Assembly: GCF_030718205.1 (NCBI RefSeq)
Contig: NZ_JAUZQF010000014.1
Coordinates: 248,001-312,000, forward strand
DNA: 64,000 bases
Reading direction: 5' to 3'
From: Nonomuraea turcica
Lineage (GTDB): Bacteria > Actinomycetota > Actinomycetes > Streptosporangiales > Streptosporangiaceae
Shown in pieces: positions 7,761 through 16,720 of this stretch; position 1 is the stretch's first letter, and each line of letters begins with the position of its first letter. The notes beneath the pieces are model-generated. The model ran no database searches. It saw nothing but the letters and a program-made list of their open reading frames with translations, and had not been told where the DNA came from. The position numbers were made by a program, and so were the translations under genes.

Positions 7761-10313
7761 ATGGCGGACTTCGGCGCGACGCTCAAACGCCTGCGGCTGG
7801 CCGCGGGTCTCACCCAGGAGGCGCTGGCCGAACGGGCGGGGATCAGTGCCAGGGCGGTCAGCGACCTCGAACGCGATCCCGGCAGGACGCCCCGGCTGGA
7901 CACCGTGCGGTTGCTCGCCGAAGCGCTGCGGCTGGAGCCGGGGCCCCGCGCACAGCTGGTCGCCGCCGCCCGCCAGGTGGCTGACCTGTCGGCGATCCCC
8001 CGTCCGCTCACCCCGCTGATCGGCCGGGCGGGCGTGGCGGCGGCCCTGGTGGAGCTGCTCCGCCGCGGTGAGACCCGGCTACTCACGCTCACCGGGCCGG
8101 GCGGCGTGGGCAAGACCCGCCTGGCACTCGAGGTGGCCGCGCGGCTCGCGCCCGACCACCCGGACGGCGTGGTCTTCGCCGACCTGGCGCCGTTGTCCGA
8201 CCCGAACCTGGTGATGGCCGCCATCGCGCGCCGGTTCGGCCTCGTCGAGCGAGACACCGTCCCGGTCAGCGAGCGGCTCGCAGCGGTGCTGCGGGAGAAG
8301 TCGGCGTTGCTGCTGGTGGACAACTTCGAACATGTGGCACCGGCGCGCTCCGACGTGCTCGATCTGCTGACCGCCTGTCCGCGGGTGACCATCTTGGTGA
8401 CGAGCCGGATCCCGCTGCGCGTGCGCGGGGAGCGGGAGTACCGCATCGCGCCGCTGGAACTGCCCGCGGAAGGCGAACACGCCTCGCCCGCCGGAGCGCT
8501 GTTCGTCGAGCGTGCCCGCGCGGCGGGGACCGAACTGCCGGAGGACTCCGTGACCGCGGAGATCTGCCGCCGCCTTGAGGGCTTGCCGCTGGCCATCGAA
8601 CTCGCCGCCGCCCGTGTGCGCCTGCTGGCTCCAGAAGCGCTGCTCGAACGCTTGGACCAGCGGCTTCCGCTGCTCGTGGGAGGACCGCACGACCTTCCCG
8701 ACCGGCAGAAGACCATGAGCGACGCCATCGCCTGGAGCTACCGGCTGCTGTCCGAGCCGGCCAAGGCGCTGTTCGAGGCGCTGAGCGTGTTCTCGGGCGG
8801 CGCCACCCTCGCCGCAGCCGAGACGGTCAGTGCGGACCTCGCCTTCCTCGGCAACCTCGACGAGCTGGCCGAGGCCAGCCTCATCGAGACCGTGCCCAGG
8901 GTGCGCATGCTCGAGACCATCCGCGAGTACGGTATCGCGCGGCTGCGGCACTCGGCCGCCGAAGCCGAGGTGACCCGGCGGCACACCGAATACTTCCTCG
9001 CCCTCGCCGAGCGCGAGGACGCGGCCTCACCCGTGCTCGCCCAGGAGCAGGACAATCTGCGAGCCGCGCTCGACAGGGCGCTCGACGGCCAGGATGTGGA
9101 CGTCGCCATGCGCCTGTGCGCCGCGCTGTGGGGCTTCTGGTCCGAGCACGGAGACATCGGCGAGGGCCTGGGCAGGGTACGTGACGCGCTCGCGCTCGAG
9201 GGAGCCGACCGCGTGCCCGTTGACGTGCAGCTGGCCGTACTGATCGGCGCGGCCCGCCTCGCCATCGACCGATCCGCCTTCGAAGCCGCGCGCGGCTGGT
9301 GCGCCCGGCTCGTCGCCATGGCGAGGCGCGAGGGCGCCGAGCGCGACCTGGTCACCGCGCTCAACACGCGTGGCCTGCTGGCGCGCAAGGAGGACAGATA
9401 CAGCGAGGCGATCAGAGACCATGAGGAGGCCGTCGTCCTCGCCGAGCGGTGCGGGGACGCCATCGGGCGGGTCAGGGCGCTCATCGGCCTGTCCTACGCG
9501 ACGTTCTTCGGCGGCGACTCCGCCCCCGCCTACGAACTCGCCGAACGCGGGCTGGCCGCCGCCCGCCAGGTATCCAGCGCACGCGACCTCGGCGACGCGC
9601 TGCTCTCGCTGGCCTGGCAGAACTTCCACGCAGGGAAGTACGAGAGCGCCGACGCGATGGCCGCGGAGGCGGTCGAACTGCTCGGCACGTTGAAGGACAC
9701 CCGTAACACCGCCGAAGGGTGGCGGATCCTGGGCACCAGCGCGCAGCTGCAGGACGAGCCCGAACGGGCCACCCACTGCCACCAGGAGGCGCTGGCGCTC
9801 TACCGGGCGTGCGGCGACGAGCGGGTCGCCCCTCAGCTGCTCGCCCACCTGAGCCACGTCGCGCTCAACACCGGCGACCTGCTCCGCGCGCGGGACCTGG
9901 CCGAGGAGTCGCTGGTCACGGCTCGCAGGTTCGCCGACCAGTGGGCCATCGCCATGAGCACCAACCAGCTCGGCCACGCGGAGCTGGCCCTTGGCCGGAT
10001 CGGGCAGGCGCATGCCCTGTTCGCCGAGAGCGCCGCCGTCTTCCAGGCCATCGGTAACCCGATCTATCTCTCCTGGTGCCTCGAAGGGCTGGCAGGCGTC
10101 GCCGCCGATCGGGGCAGGCACGACCTCGCCGCGCAGCTCTGCGCCGCCCGCGAAGCGCTCCTCGACAGGCTGGGCTCCCGGATGCCGCCGATGCACCCCG
10201 CGGGTCACACGCATACGCTCGACGCGATCCGGGCCGCGCTGGGGGCCGACTCCGTCGCGGCCGGTTCCTCCCAGCCGATCTCGGAGCTGATCAGGTCCGC
10301 ATGTGAGCTCTGA
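7761..10313 (+). CDS. XRE-NB-ARC-TPR signal-transduction ATPase / regulator
   Basis: 850 aa. Residues 1-60 are an XRE helix-turn-helix (LKRLRLAAGLTQEALAERAGIS). Residues ~85-330 are an NB-ARC/STAND ATPase with Walker A GPGGVGKT (~112-119) and Walker B LLLVDNFEH. From ~400 to the end come tetratricopeptide-like repeats. This is the architecture of LuxR/AfsR-like STAND regulators. ATG 7761 gives the normal XRE N-terminus; in-frame starts at 7716 and 7659 exist but add non-conserved sequence. It is divergent from the multicopper oxidase pair, which it may control. Ligand unknown. Confidence 0.88.
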   Translation: MADFGATLKRLRLAAGLTQEALAERAGISARAVSDLERDPGRTPRLDTVRLLAEALRLEPGPRAQLVAAARQVADLSAIPRPLTPLIGRAGVAAALVELLRRGETRLLTLTGPGGVGKTRLALEVAARLAPDHPDGVVFADLAPLSDPNLVMAAIARRFGLVERDTVPVSERLAAVLREKSALLLVDNFEHVAPARSDVLDLLTACPRVTILVTSRIPLRVRGEREYRIAPLELPAEGEHASPAGALFVERARAAGTELPEDSVTAEICRRLEGLPLAIELAAARVRLLAPEALLERLDQRLPLLVGGPHDLPDRQKTMSDAIAWSYRLLSEPAKALFEALSVFSGGATLAAAETVSADLAFLGNLDELAEASLIETVPRVRMLETIREYGIARLRHSAAEAEVTRRHTEYFLALAEREDAASPVLAQEQDNLRAALDRALDGQDVDVAMRLCAALWGFWSEHGDIGEGLGRVRDALALEGADRVPVDVQLAVLIGAARLAIDRSAFEAARGWCARLVAMARREGAERDLVTALNTRGLLARKEDRYSEAIRDHEEAVVLAERCGDAIGRVRALIGLSYATFFGGDSAPAYELAERGLAAARQVSSARDLGDALLSLAWQNFHAGKYESADAMAAEAVELLGTLKDTRNTAEGWRILGTSAQLQDEPERATHCHQEALALYRACGDERVAPQLLAHLSHVALNTGDLLRARDLAEESLVTARRFADQWAIAMSTNQLGHAELALGRIGQAHALFAESAAVFQAIGNPIYLSWCLEGLAGVAADRGRHDLAAQLCAAREALLDRLGSRMPPMHPAGHTHTLDAIRAALGADSVAAGSSQPISELIRSACEL

Positions 10314-10354
10314 CCCCCTAGCGCGGGCACGTCCGGCGCGGTCGCGTCTCGCGG

Positions 10355-10389
10355 TGCCGGTGGGGCATGCATTCAGTGCCCCACCGGCA
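10355..10389. terminator. Bidirectional hairpin terminator
   Basis: A perfect 13-bp stem (TGCCGGTGGGGCA / TGCCCCACCGGCA) with a 9-nt loop lies between the stops of the STAND regulator (10313) and the pectate lyase (10398), which face each other. Confidence 0.85.
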
Positions 10390-10397
10390 GGAGTGCG

Positions 10398-11705
10398 CTA
10401 CTTGTACGTGATGTCAGTCGCGGTGTAGCGGCAGTGGGTGGTGTCCGGGCCGCTGCCGATCTGGGTGGGTTCGCCGCTTGTGACGCCCTTGAACTTGGCG
10501 CAGACCACGACCTTCTTGCTGGGGTCGTTGACGATCGTGATCGAGGAGAATGCGGCGGTGTCGCCGTAGTTGGTGTTGATCCCGGCGATCACCTTGGCGG
10601 GCGTCGTGATCGTCACGTTGGAGATCACGACGTGCCGCGCGTACTGCTTGGAGCAGTTGCCGCAGGAGCGGTAGAGCTTGCCGACGTTCTCCGCCCGGAA
10701 GTTCTCGATGATCATCTTGCCGGGCCCGTTGTGCTGGAACGTCTTGTCGGAAGCGGCGCGGGCGCCGCCGCCGTCGATGGTCATGGTCTGGGTGGCCGAG
10801 GTGGCCTTGAAGGTGGCGGCGTCCTCGCCGACGTCCTCCCACCAGACGTTCTTGAGCGTGCACGTGCCCATGCAGTGGACGCCGTCGGCGGCCGGGGCGC
10901 CGATGATCACGTTCTGCAGGGTCGCGCCGTCGGCCAGCTTGAACATCGGGGGCTGGCCCTCGCTCTGGCTGCCGCTGCCGAGCGCGCCGGAGCCGTAGAA
11001 GCGCTTCATGCCGCCGTCGTGGACGCCCGTGACGGTGATGGTCGCGGTGACCGCTTCCTTGCCGGTCGGCGTCGGCCAGGCGCCAGAGGAAGGCGCCGTC
11101 GGGGTTGCCGTTGCCGTCTGGGTCGGCTTTGCCGTCGCGGTCGGCGTCGGGGTCGTCGTGGGACCCGCGCTCGGGGCCGGGGTGGCGGCCGCGGGGCGCA
11201 GGGTCCAGCGCTTGCTGCTCACCGTGTCACAGGAGTTCTGCTGGATCAGCGCGCCGGCCGCCTTGGCGGACGACTTGACGTTCAGGCACTTGGCGCTGCC
11301 CGCGTTGACGAGCTGCCGCGTGCCGGCGGCCGCGGCCTTGAGAGTCCAGGTCTGGAACGCCCCGGCGGCGCAGGACTGCTGCTGCACGGCCTTGCCCGCC
11401 GACGTGCTGCCGCCCTTGATCCCGGCGCACTTCCCGCTGTGGGCGACGCTCAGCCGGTAGCCGCCGCTCACGGACGTGAGCGTCCAGGCCTGGTTCGCCG
11501 CGCCCGCGCACGCCTGCTGGGTGAGCTGGACGCCGTCGGCCTTCGCGCTCGCGGGGACGCTCAGGCACAGGCCGCTGCCCGCGTTGACGAGCTGGTATGT
11601 GCCCGGCGTCGCCGACGCCGCGGCGGGCGTGGCGGCGGTCAGCGCGGAGGCCGCCAGAAGGATGCCGCCGGCAAGGGCGGACATCTTCGTGGTTGTGGGG
11701 AGCAA
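10398..11705 (-). CDS. Secreted pectate lyase, PL3, with ricin-type carbohydrate-binding domain
   Basis: 435 aa. A signal peptide (residues 8-30, ending AAAS-A) is followed by a ricin-B/CBM13-like beta-trefoil (about 35-170) with QAWTL, QTWTL and KRWTL repeats, then a Pro/Thr linker (~175-210). The C-terminal PL3 catalytic domain carries its signature: ADGVHCMGTCTL, NVWWEDVGEDAATFK and later RSCGNC. It cleaves polygalacturonate outside the cell by beta-elimination (family knowledge). The start is a TTG at 11705 with AAGGA at good spacing; ATG 11684 has a poorer site. It is co-directional with the lyase upstream, suggesting a plant cell-wall degradation pair. Confidence 0.93.
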   Translation of the reverse strand: MLPTTTKMSALAGGILLAASALTAATPAAASATPGTYQLVNAGSGLCLSVPASAKADGVQLTQQACAGAANQAWTLTSVSGGYRLSVAHSGKCAGIKGGSTSAGKAVQQQSCAAGAFQTWTLKAAAAGTRQLVNAGSAKCLNVKSSAKAAGALIQQNSCDTVSSKRWTLRPAAATPAPSAGPTTTPTPTATAKPTQTATATPTAPSSGAWPTPTGKEAVTATITVTGVHDGGMKRFYGSGALGSGSQSEGQPPMFKLADGATLQNVIIGAPAADGVHCMGTCTLKNVWWEDVGEDAATFKATSATQTMTIDGGGARAASDKTFQHNGPGKMIIENFRAENVGKLYRSCGNCSKQYARHVVISNVTITTPAKVIAGINTNYGDTAAFSSITIVNDPSKKVVVCAKFKGVTSGEPTQIGSGPDTTHCRYTATDITYK

Positions 11706-11756
11706 ACGGATTCCTTCCAGGGGGTCGGATTCGTCGGGTGCGCTGCGCGCCGACGA

Positions 11757-13391
11757 TCAGGAGGAGGCGGGTCTGAAGGTGCTGTCGGCGCGGAAGGCGG
11801 AGGTGTCCTGGGCCTTGTCCAGCCACAGCTGGTGGTGGCGGTGGCGGATGAACCGGCCGGGATAGTTCAGCGACTCCAGGCGCACCCTCCCGCTCGCCCC
11901 GCCCGGCCGGGCGAGGAAGGTCGCGTCCCGCTCGAACAACTCGGTGCCGTTGTCGGTGTCGAACCGCAGCCGGTAGTCCTTGTGCCGCAGGTAGCGGCCG
12001 TCCTCGTCCATGAACGAGTAACCCTTGGCGTCGGCCAGCCCCGGCACGATCCGCAGCGGCGCCGCCTCGCCGAGCACGCCGAGGGCGCCCGAGGCGGCGA
12101 TGCCCTCCTTCGGCACGTTGATCGACTGGAGCACGCGGGTGGCCCCGGTCGGCAGCAGGCCGCCGGAGCCGCCGGAGGCGGCGGCCGCGCGGGTGAACAG
12201 CAGGGTCCCGAAACCGAGCTGGTCGAAGCCGCCGCTGTTCGGCCCGTAGTTGCCGCCCCCGCCCTCGGCCCGCACCCGCTCGGCGTACGCCTTCGTGTAC
12301 GGCACCGCCAGCCCGCGCCGGTTGGCGTAGTGGTTGTAGAGCAGCTCCCACACGGGACGGTCCTGGCCGCGTGCCACGTTCGAGACGACCGTCTGCTCCC
12401 GGGGGGCGCAGTTCTGGCCGGTCCCCCACTTGTACGTGGTGAACGGCACGTCCTGGCCCAGGTTGTACTTGGCGACGTACTCGGCCGCCTTCATGATCCG
12501 GTTGTCGGCGTAGCCGTACAGGTCGATGCCCTGGTTCCAGGCCATCTCGGCGAACGTGCCGATCAGGCCCATGCCCATCAGGCTGTGCCCCTGGTCGCGG
12601 CCGCTCTCCTGCCACTGCGCGAGCCCGCCCGGGTGGAGGAACGGGGCGGCGTTCATGATGGCCCCGTTGCCCTTGCCGTTCTTGAAGTAGTCGACGGCCT
12701 GCTCGAACTTGGCCTGGTCGTCGCAGAAGAGCCCGATCGCCATGACCGCGGCCATGTTGCACAGGTCCCAGTTGGCCCAGTAGTTGGTGATGCAGGCACC
12801 GTTGTGCTGGCGCAGGAAGTGGTCGTTCACCGGGTAGAAGACGGTCAGCAGCATCTTCTGGAACCGCTCGACGTTGAAGCCCGGGTAGCCGCGCATGAGC
12901 TCGGCGGCGTTGGCGATCTGGTAGCCGTAGATGCCCGCCGCCAGGAACCGGTCGGCGTTGCCGTTGATCGCCTTCAACGTGCCCGACCAGGCGTTCAGGA
13001 TGTCACGGGCGGCGTCGCCGTGCGCCTTCTCCCCGGAGATCTTCCAGCGCAGCGCGTTCTGGTAGGCGGCGTGGACGTCGTTGTAGAACTGGACGTAGTT
13101 CTGTCCCGTCCCGCCGCGCACCACCGTCTCCAGCGGTCGTGCCTTCCACGTGCTCGCCGAACGCCCGTTGGCGACCAGCTTCTCCCACCCCGCCTTGTAC
13201 GGCTGCGCCCCGGCCTGCACCGCGGCCGCGATCCGGTCGAAGTCGGCCTGGGTGTGCAGCAGCCCCGGGTGCTTGAACGCGGCCGAGGTCCGCGCCGCGG
13301 ACGGCAGCGCCGGGAGCGCCGGGAGCGCCGGGAGCACTGCCACACCCGCCGCCGCCTTGAGCAGGTTTCGCCGGCTGGTCTGGAGAACCAT
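11757..13391 (-). CDS. Tat-exported alginate-lyase-like polysaccharide lyase with AbfB-type domain
   Basis: 544 aa. The N-terminus has a twin-arginine signal (TSRRNLLKAAAGVAVLPAL) with an odd triple LPA repeat. Residues ~40-400 form an alginate-lyase-superfamily (alpha/alpha toroid) domain with FKHPGLLHTQADFDRI and ITNYWANWDLCNMA. The C-terminus (~440-544) is an AbfB/CBM42-like beta-trefoil (DEDGRYLRHKDYRLRFD, SLNYPGRFIRHRHHQLWLD). The substrate is an acidic polysaccharide; a glucuronan or pectin-related one is possible given the pectate lyase next door. ATG 13391 has AAAGGA upstream. Confidence 0.85.
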   Translation of the reverse strand: MVLQTSRRNLLKAAAGVAVLPALPALPALPSAARTSAAFKHPGLLHTQADFDRIAAAVQAGAQPYKAGWEKLVANGRSASTWKARPLETVVRGGTGQNYVQFYNDVHAAYQNALRWKISGEKAHGDAARDILNAWSGTLKAINGNADRFLAAGIYGYQIANAAELMRGYPGFNVERFQKMLLTVFYPVNDHFLRQHNGACITNYWANWDLCNMAAVMAIGLFCDDQAKFEQAVDYFKNGKGNGAIMNAAPFLHPGGLAQWQESGRDQGHSLMGMGLIGTFAEMAWNQGIDLYGYADNRIMKAAEYVAKYNLGQDVPFTTYKWGTGQNCAPREQTVVSNVARGQDRPVWELLYNHYANRRGLAVPYTKAYAERVRAEGGGGNYGPNSGGFDQLGFGTLLFTRAAAASGGSGGLLPTGATRVLQSINVPKEGIAASGALGVLGEAAPLRIVPGLADAKGYSFMDEDGRYLRHKDYRLRFDTDNGTELFERDATFLARPGGASGRVRLESLNYPGRFIRHRHHQLWLDKAQDTSAFRADSTFRPASS

Positions 13392-13553
13392 GTGAGTCCT
13401 TTCGCGAGACGATCTCTCGTCCGGAGGAGACTGGCCGTGGGCGACCGGATAACACTTTTCGGGATGTCCGTTCCGACCGCGGGCGCAGAATATCGCCGAT
13501 TGGGCGTTTTCTCCTGGTGCTCACTGGTTTACATAACTTGGCGACCCGCAAGC

Positions 13554-14654
13554 TCAGAGGGTGATCCACTCGGTGGAGGTGGTCACCTCGTCGAGTACGT
13601 CCGGGATCGGCTCGACGCCGATTCCGGGGCCGGTGGGCACGTCCAGGTGCCCGTTCACGAGTTCGAACGGTTCGGTGATGTCGGTTGCGTAGTAGCGTCG
13701 CGATGCTGAGGTGTCGCCGGGGAGGGTGAAGCCGGGTAGGGCCGCCAGTGCCACGTTGGCGGCTCGGCCGAGGCCGGTTTCGAGCATGCCGCCGCACCAC
13801 ACGGCGATCCCGTTGGCCTGGCAGAGGTCGTGGATGCGCCGGGCTTCCAGGTAGCCGCCGATGCGGCCGGGTTTGATGTTGATGATGGAGCAGGAGCCGA
13901 GGGCGATCGCGGCGGCGGCGTGCTCGGCCGACTCGATGGACTCGTCCAGGCAGATCGGGGTGTTGAGGCGCTGTGCCAGTTTGGCGTGCTGGATGAGGTC
14001 GTCGTTGGCCAGGGGTTGTTCGATGAGCAGCAGGTCGAAGGCGTCCAGGTGGGCCAGGCGGGGGGCGTCGGTGAGTGTGTAGGCGGCGTTGGCGTCGACT
14101 TGGAGCAGCACGTCGTCGCCGAACCGTTCGCGTACGGCCTGGACTGGTTCGAGGTCCCAGCCGGGTTCGATTTTCAGCTTGATCCGGAGGTAGCCCTCGT
14201 CGAGGTAGCCGGCGACGGCGTCGAGCAGTTGCGGGATGGAGTCCATGATGCCGACCGATACGCCGCATGGCACGCGGGTGTGGGTGGCGCCGAGGAAGTG
14301 GGCGAGTGGCTCGCCGGCTGCGCGCAGTTGGGCGTCCAGTATGGCGGTTTCCAGTGCGGCCTTGGCCATGCGGTGGCCCTTGATCGGTTCGAGGGCGTGG
14401 CCGATGTCGTGGACGTTCGGGTTCTTGGGCAGGGCGGGTAGCAGGAAGCGGCGGATCACTTCGGCGGCGCCGTCGGCGTATTCGGGGGAGTAGAGCGGTT
14501 CGGACATGGCCACGCACTCGCCCCATCCTTCGGCGTCCGGTGTCACGACCCTGACCAGCAGGACGTCGCGGGCGGTTTCGGTGCCGAACGAGGTGCGGAA
14601 CGGTGCCACCAGCGGCATCGCGATCCGCCGCAGCTCGACTCCAGTGATCTTCAC
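13554..14654 (-). CDS. Enolase-superfamily o-succinylbenzoate synthase / N-acylamino-acid racemase-like
   Basis: 366 aa with an enolase-type capping domain followed by a TIM barrel. Catalytic features are visible: KLK (general base Lys pair), DANAAY, EQP and DES metal-ligand motifs, and NIKPGRIGG (opposite Lys). The sequence is of the MenC-2/N-acylamino-acid racemase group, whose members make o-succinylbenzoate and/or epimerise N-acyl amino acids or dipeptides. It lies directly downstream of a peptide ABC transporter and an M24-fold protein, not in a menaquinone cluster, so an amino-acid or peptide epimerase role is the better inference. Ribosome site GGGGAGAG. Confidence 0.85.
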   Translation of the reverse strand: MKITGVELRRIAMPLVAPFRTSFGTETARDVLLVRVVTPDAEGWGECVAMSEPLYSPEYADGAAEVIRRFLLPALPKNPNVHDIGHALEPIKGHRMAKAALETAILDAQLRAAGEPLAHFLGATHTRVPCGVSVGIMDSIPQLLDAVAGYLDEGYLRIKLKIEPGWDLEPVQAVRERFGDDVLLQVDANAAYTLTDAPRLAHLDAFDLLLIEQPLANDDLIQHAKLAQRLNTPICLDESIESAEHAAAAIALGSCSIINIKPGRIGGYLEARRIHDLCQANGIAVWCGGMLETGLGRAANVALAALPGFTLPGDTSASRRYYATDITEPFELVNGHLDVPTGPGIGVEPIPDVLDEVTTSTEWITL

Positions 14655-14760
14655 ACTCTCTCCCCAAGTAGGACGTGCTGGAACGACCCGTCGCGGTGCG
14701 GTCCCCTGGCCATCAAACCACCGCGCAGGTCAGGCATGGTGTGCGACCCGGTAGCTCCCA

Positions 14761-15750
14761 TTAGCGTTCGAGCACGTGTAGGGAGGCCGCCCCGGGCGGG
14801 CCGGAGCTCAGCACCACAGGACCCGCCTCCGTGCAGGCCACCACGTCCGCCACCCGCGCGCCGAACAGCTCGGGCACATAGATCGCCGGCTCCAGGCAGA
14901 ACGTCATACCGGGCGCGAGCGGCGTGTCCTCGCCCAGCCGCGGACCCTCGTCCGGGCCCAGGCCGACGCCGCGGCCGGCGTGCGCGGCGGCGAACCGGCC
15001 ATACCCGCTGCCGTCGATCACCGCGCCGACCGCCCGCACGACATCCGAGGCAGGCGCGGGCGGCCGGGCCGCCGCCAGAGCGGCGCCGTAGGCGGCCAGC
15101 ACCACCGAGTACATGGCCTCGAAGTCCTCCGGCGGCTCGGCGACCGCGAAGACCCGAGCCACCTCCGCGCAGTAGCCGTCCCACCGCCCGCACAGAGACA
15201 CCAGCAGCGCGTCCCCGGGGTTGATCACGCGGTCGCCGGGCAGGTGCGCGGGCCGGGCCGTGTGCTCGCCCGCCGCCACCCGCAGCGCCAGCACCTCCTC
15301 GCAGCCCGACTCCAGCGCCAGCATCCGCAGCGCGGCCGCCATCGCCCGCTCGGACGCGCCGAACCAGGCCAGCTCCCGCGCCTGCCCCAGCACCTCCTCG
15401 GCCCGCAGCGCCGCCCGCTCGAGGGCGGCGAGCTCGTCGGGCTCCTTACGCAGCCGCAGCGGGGCCAGCACCGCGGACGCGGGCACCAGCTCGGCCTCGA
15501 TCGCCAGCCCGAACAGCTCCCGCACCCGCATCTCCGCGTCCACCCCGACCCGCCGCGCACCCTCCGGCACCCATCGCGCCGGATCGGCGGTCTCGGCGAG
15601 CGTGTCCCGCGTCACCACGAGAAAGTCCGCCCCTTGGCCGCCGAGGAAGCGGAAGTCCGGCGACGGCCGCAACACCAGGGCGTCGACGCCTTCGTCGGCC
15701 ATCGCCGTCCGCACGGCCTTCAGCCGCGCCTCCACCCGCTCCGGCGTCAC
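14761..15750 (-). CDS. M24 (creatinase/Xaa-Pro peptidase fold) protein lacking most metal ligands
   Basis: 329 aa. It starts at a GTG that overlaps the upstream ATPase stop (GTGA), implying translational coupling. The short N-terminal domain (FLGGQGADFLVV) and the C-terminal pita-bread domain are recognisable. Of the five residues that bind metal in aminopeptidase P, only one Glu (CLEPAIY) is clearly kept: the first Asp is Ser (LLVSLCGRWDGY), the second is Glu (CAEVARVF), the His is Arg (HAGRGVGLG) and the last Glu is Ala (ARVADVVACTE). It is therefore either a metal-free creatinase-like enzyme or non-catalytic. As the sixth gene of a peptide-uptake operon it may handle the imported compound. 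Confidence 0.82.
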   Translation of the reverse strand: MTPERVEARLKAVRTAMADEGVDALVLRPSPDFRFLGGQGADFLVVTRDTLAETADPARWVPEGARRVGVDAEMRVRELFGLAIEAELVPASAVLAPLRLRKEPDELAALERAALRAEEVLGQARELAWFGASERAMAAALRMLALESGCEEVLALRVAAGEHTARPAHLPGDRVINPGDALLVSLCGRWDGYCAEVARVFAVAEPPEDFEAMYSVVLAAYGAALAAARPPAPASDVVRAVGAVIDGSGYGRFAAAHAGRGVGLGPDEGPRLGEDTPLAPGMTFCLEPAIYVPELFGARVADVVACTEAGPVVLSSGPPGAASLHVLER

Positions 15751-16655
15751 GTCGGCTCGTGCAGCCAGCAGGCCACCGGCCCGAACGCGGGCTCCTTCAC
15801 CCGGCACACGTCCATCACGAACGGGCACCGCGGGTGGAACCTGCACCCCTCCGGCGGATTCGCCGGATCCGGTACGTCCCCGGGCAACTCCGCGGGCAGC
15901 ACGCCCCTCCCGTCCGGCCGGGGAATGGCCTTGAGCAGCGCCTGCGTGTACGGATGCCGCGGCTCGGCCCACACCTCCTCCGTGCGGCCCACCTCGACGA
16001 TCTTGCCCAGGTACATGACGGCGATCCGGTCCGCGATCATCCGCACCACGGACAGGTCGTGGCTGATGAACAGCAGCCCCGCCCCCGACTGCACGGCCAG
16101 GTCCCGCATCAGCGTGGCCACCTGCGACTGCGCCGAGGCGTCCAGCGCCGAGATCGGCTCGTCGCCGATCAGCAGGCGCGGCCGGGCGGCGAGGGCCCGG
16201 GCGATCGCGACGCGCTGCCGCTGCCCGCCGGAGAACTCGTGCGGGTGCCGCCCGGCGAAGTCCCGCGGCAGCCCCACCCGTTCCAGCAGGTCGGCGGCTG
16301 TGGTGCCGGTGTCTCCCGAGGTGCGCAGCCCATCGGCGATCTGGTCGCCGGCCCGCCGGCGCGGGTTCAGCGACGTGTACGGATCCTGGAACACCATCTG
16401 GATGCCGGTCAGCTTCCTGCGCCGCAGGCCCAGCGGTGTGACCGGCTGCCCCTCGAACGTGATCGAGCCCTCGGTGATCGGGTTCAGCCCGCAGACCGCG
16501 CGCGCCAGCGTCGACTTGCCACACCCGGACTCGCCGACCAGCCCGACGACCTCGCCGGGAGCGACCTGCAGACTGGCCCCCGCCACGGCCCGCACGGCGG
16601 GACGGCCGGGGGAGCGGTGCTCGACGACCAGGTCGTCGATGGTCAGCAGCGTCAC
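15747..16655 (-). CDS. Oligopeptide/dipeptide ABC transporter ATP-binding protein (DppF/OppF type)
   Basis: 302 aa: Walker A GESGCGKST, signature FSGGQRQRVAIARAL, Walker B LLIGDEP, and the C-terminal oligo/dipeptide zinc-binding-like extension with FHPRCPFVMDVC. It powers uptake with the DppD-type ATPase and the two permeases upstream. GTG 16655 has AAGGAGGG before it; the frame is open further upstream, but that part is antisense-like sequence inside the neighbouring gene. It overlaps the M24 gene by 4 bp. Confidence 0.93.
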   Translation of the reverse strand: MTLLTIDDLVVEHRSPGRPAVRAVAGASLQVAPGEVVGLVGESGCGKSTLARAVCGLNPITEGSITFEGQPVTPLGLRRRKLTGIQMVFQDPYTSLNPRRRAGDQIADGLRTSGDTGTTAADLLERVGLPRDFAGRHPHEFSGGQRQRVAIARALAARPRLLIGDEPISALDASAQSQVATLMRDLAVQSGAGLLFISHDLSVVRMIADRIAVMYLGKIVEVGRTEEVWAEPRHPYTQALLKAIPRPDGRGVLPAELPGDVPDPANPPEGCRFHPRCPFVMDVCRVKEPAFGPVACWLHEPT

Positions 16656-16720
16656 AGGCCCTCCTTCGTCGGGCCTGCGACTCAGCGTCCCGTGCCCATT
16701 GGTTCGCTCGCTGCGCTCGC

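Noticed and set aside
10434..13709. A 1091-codon plus-strand open frame across the lyase genes
   Set aside because: Antisense shadow of two well-supported minus-strand genes; composition is Gly/Ala/Arg-rich with no domain or ribosome site.
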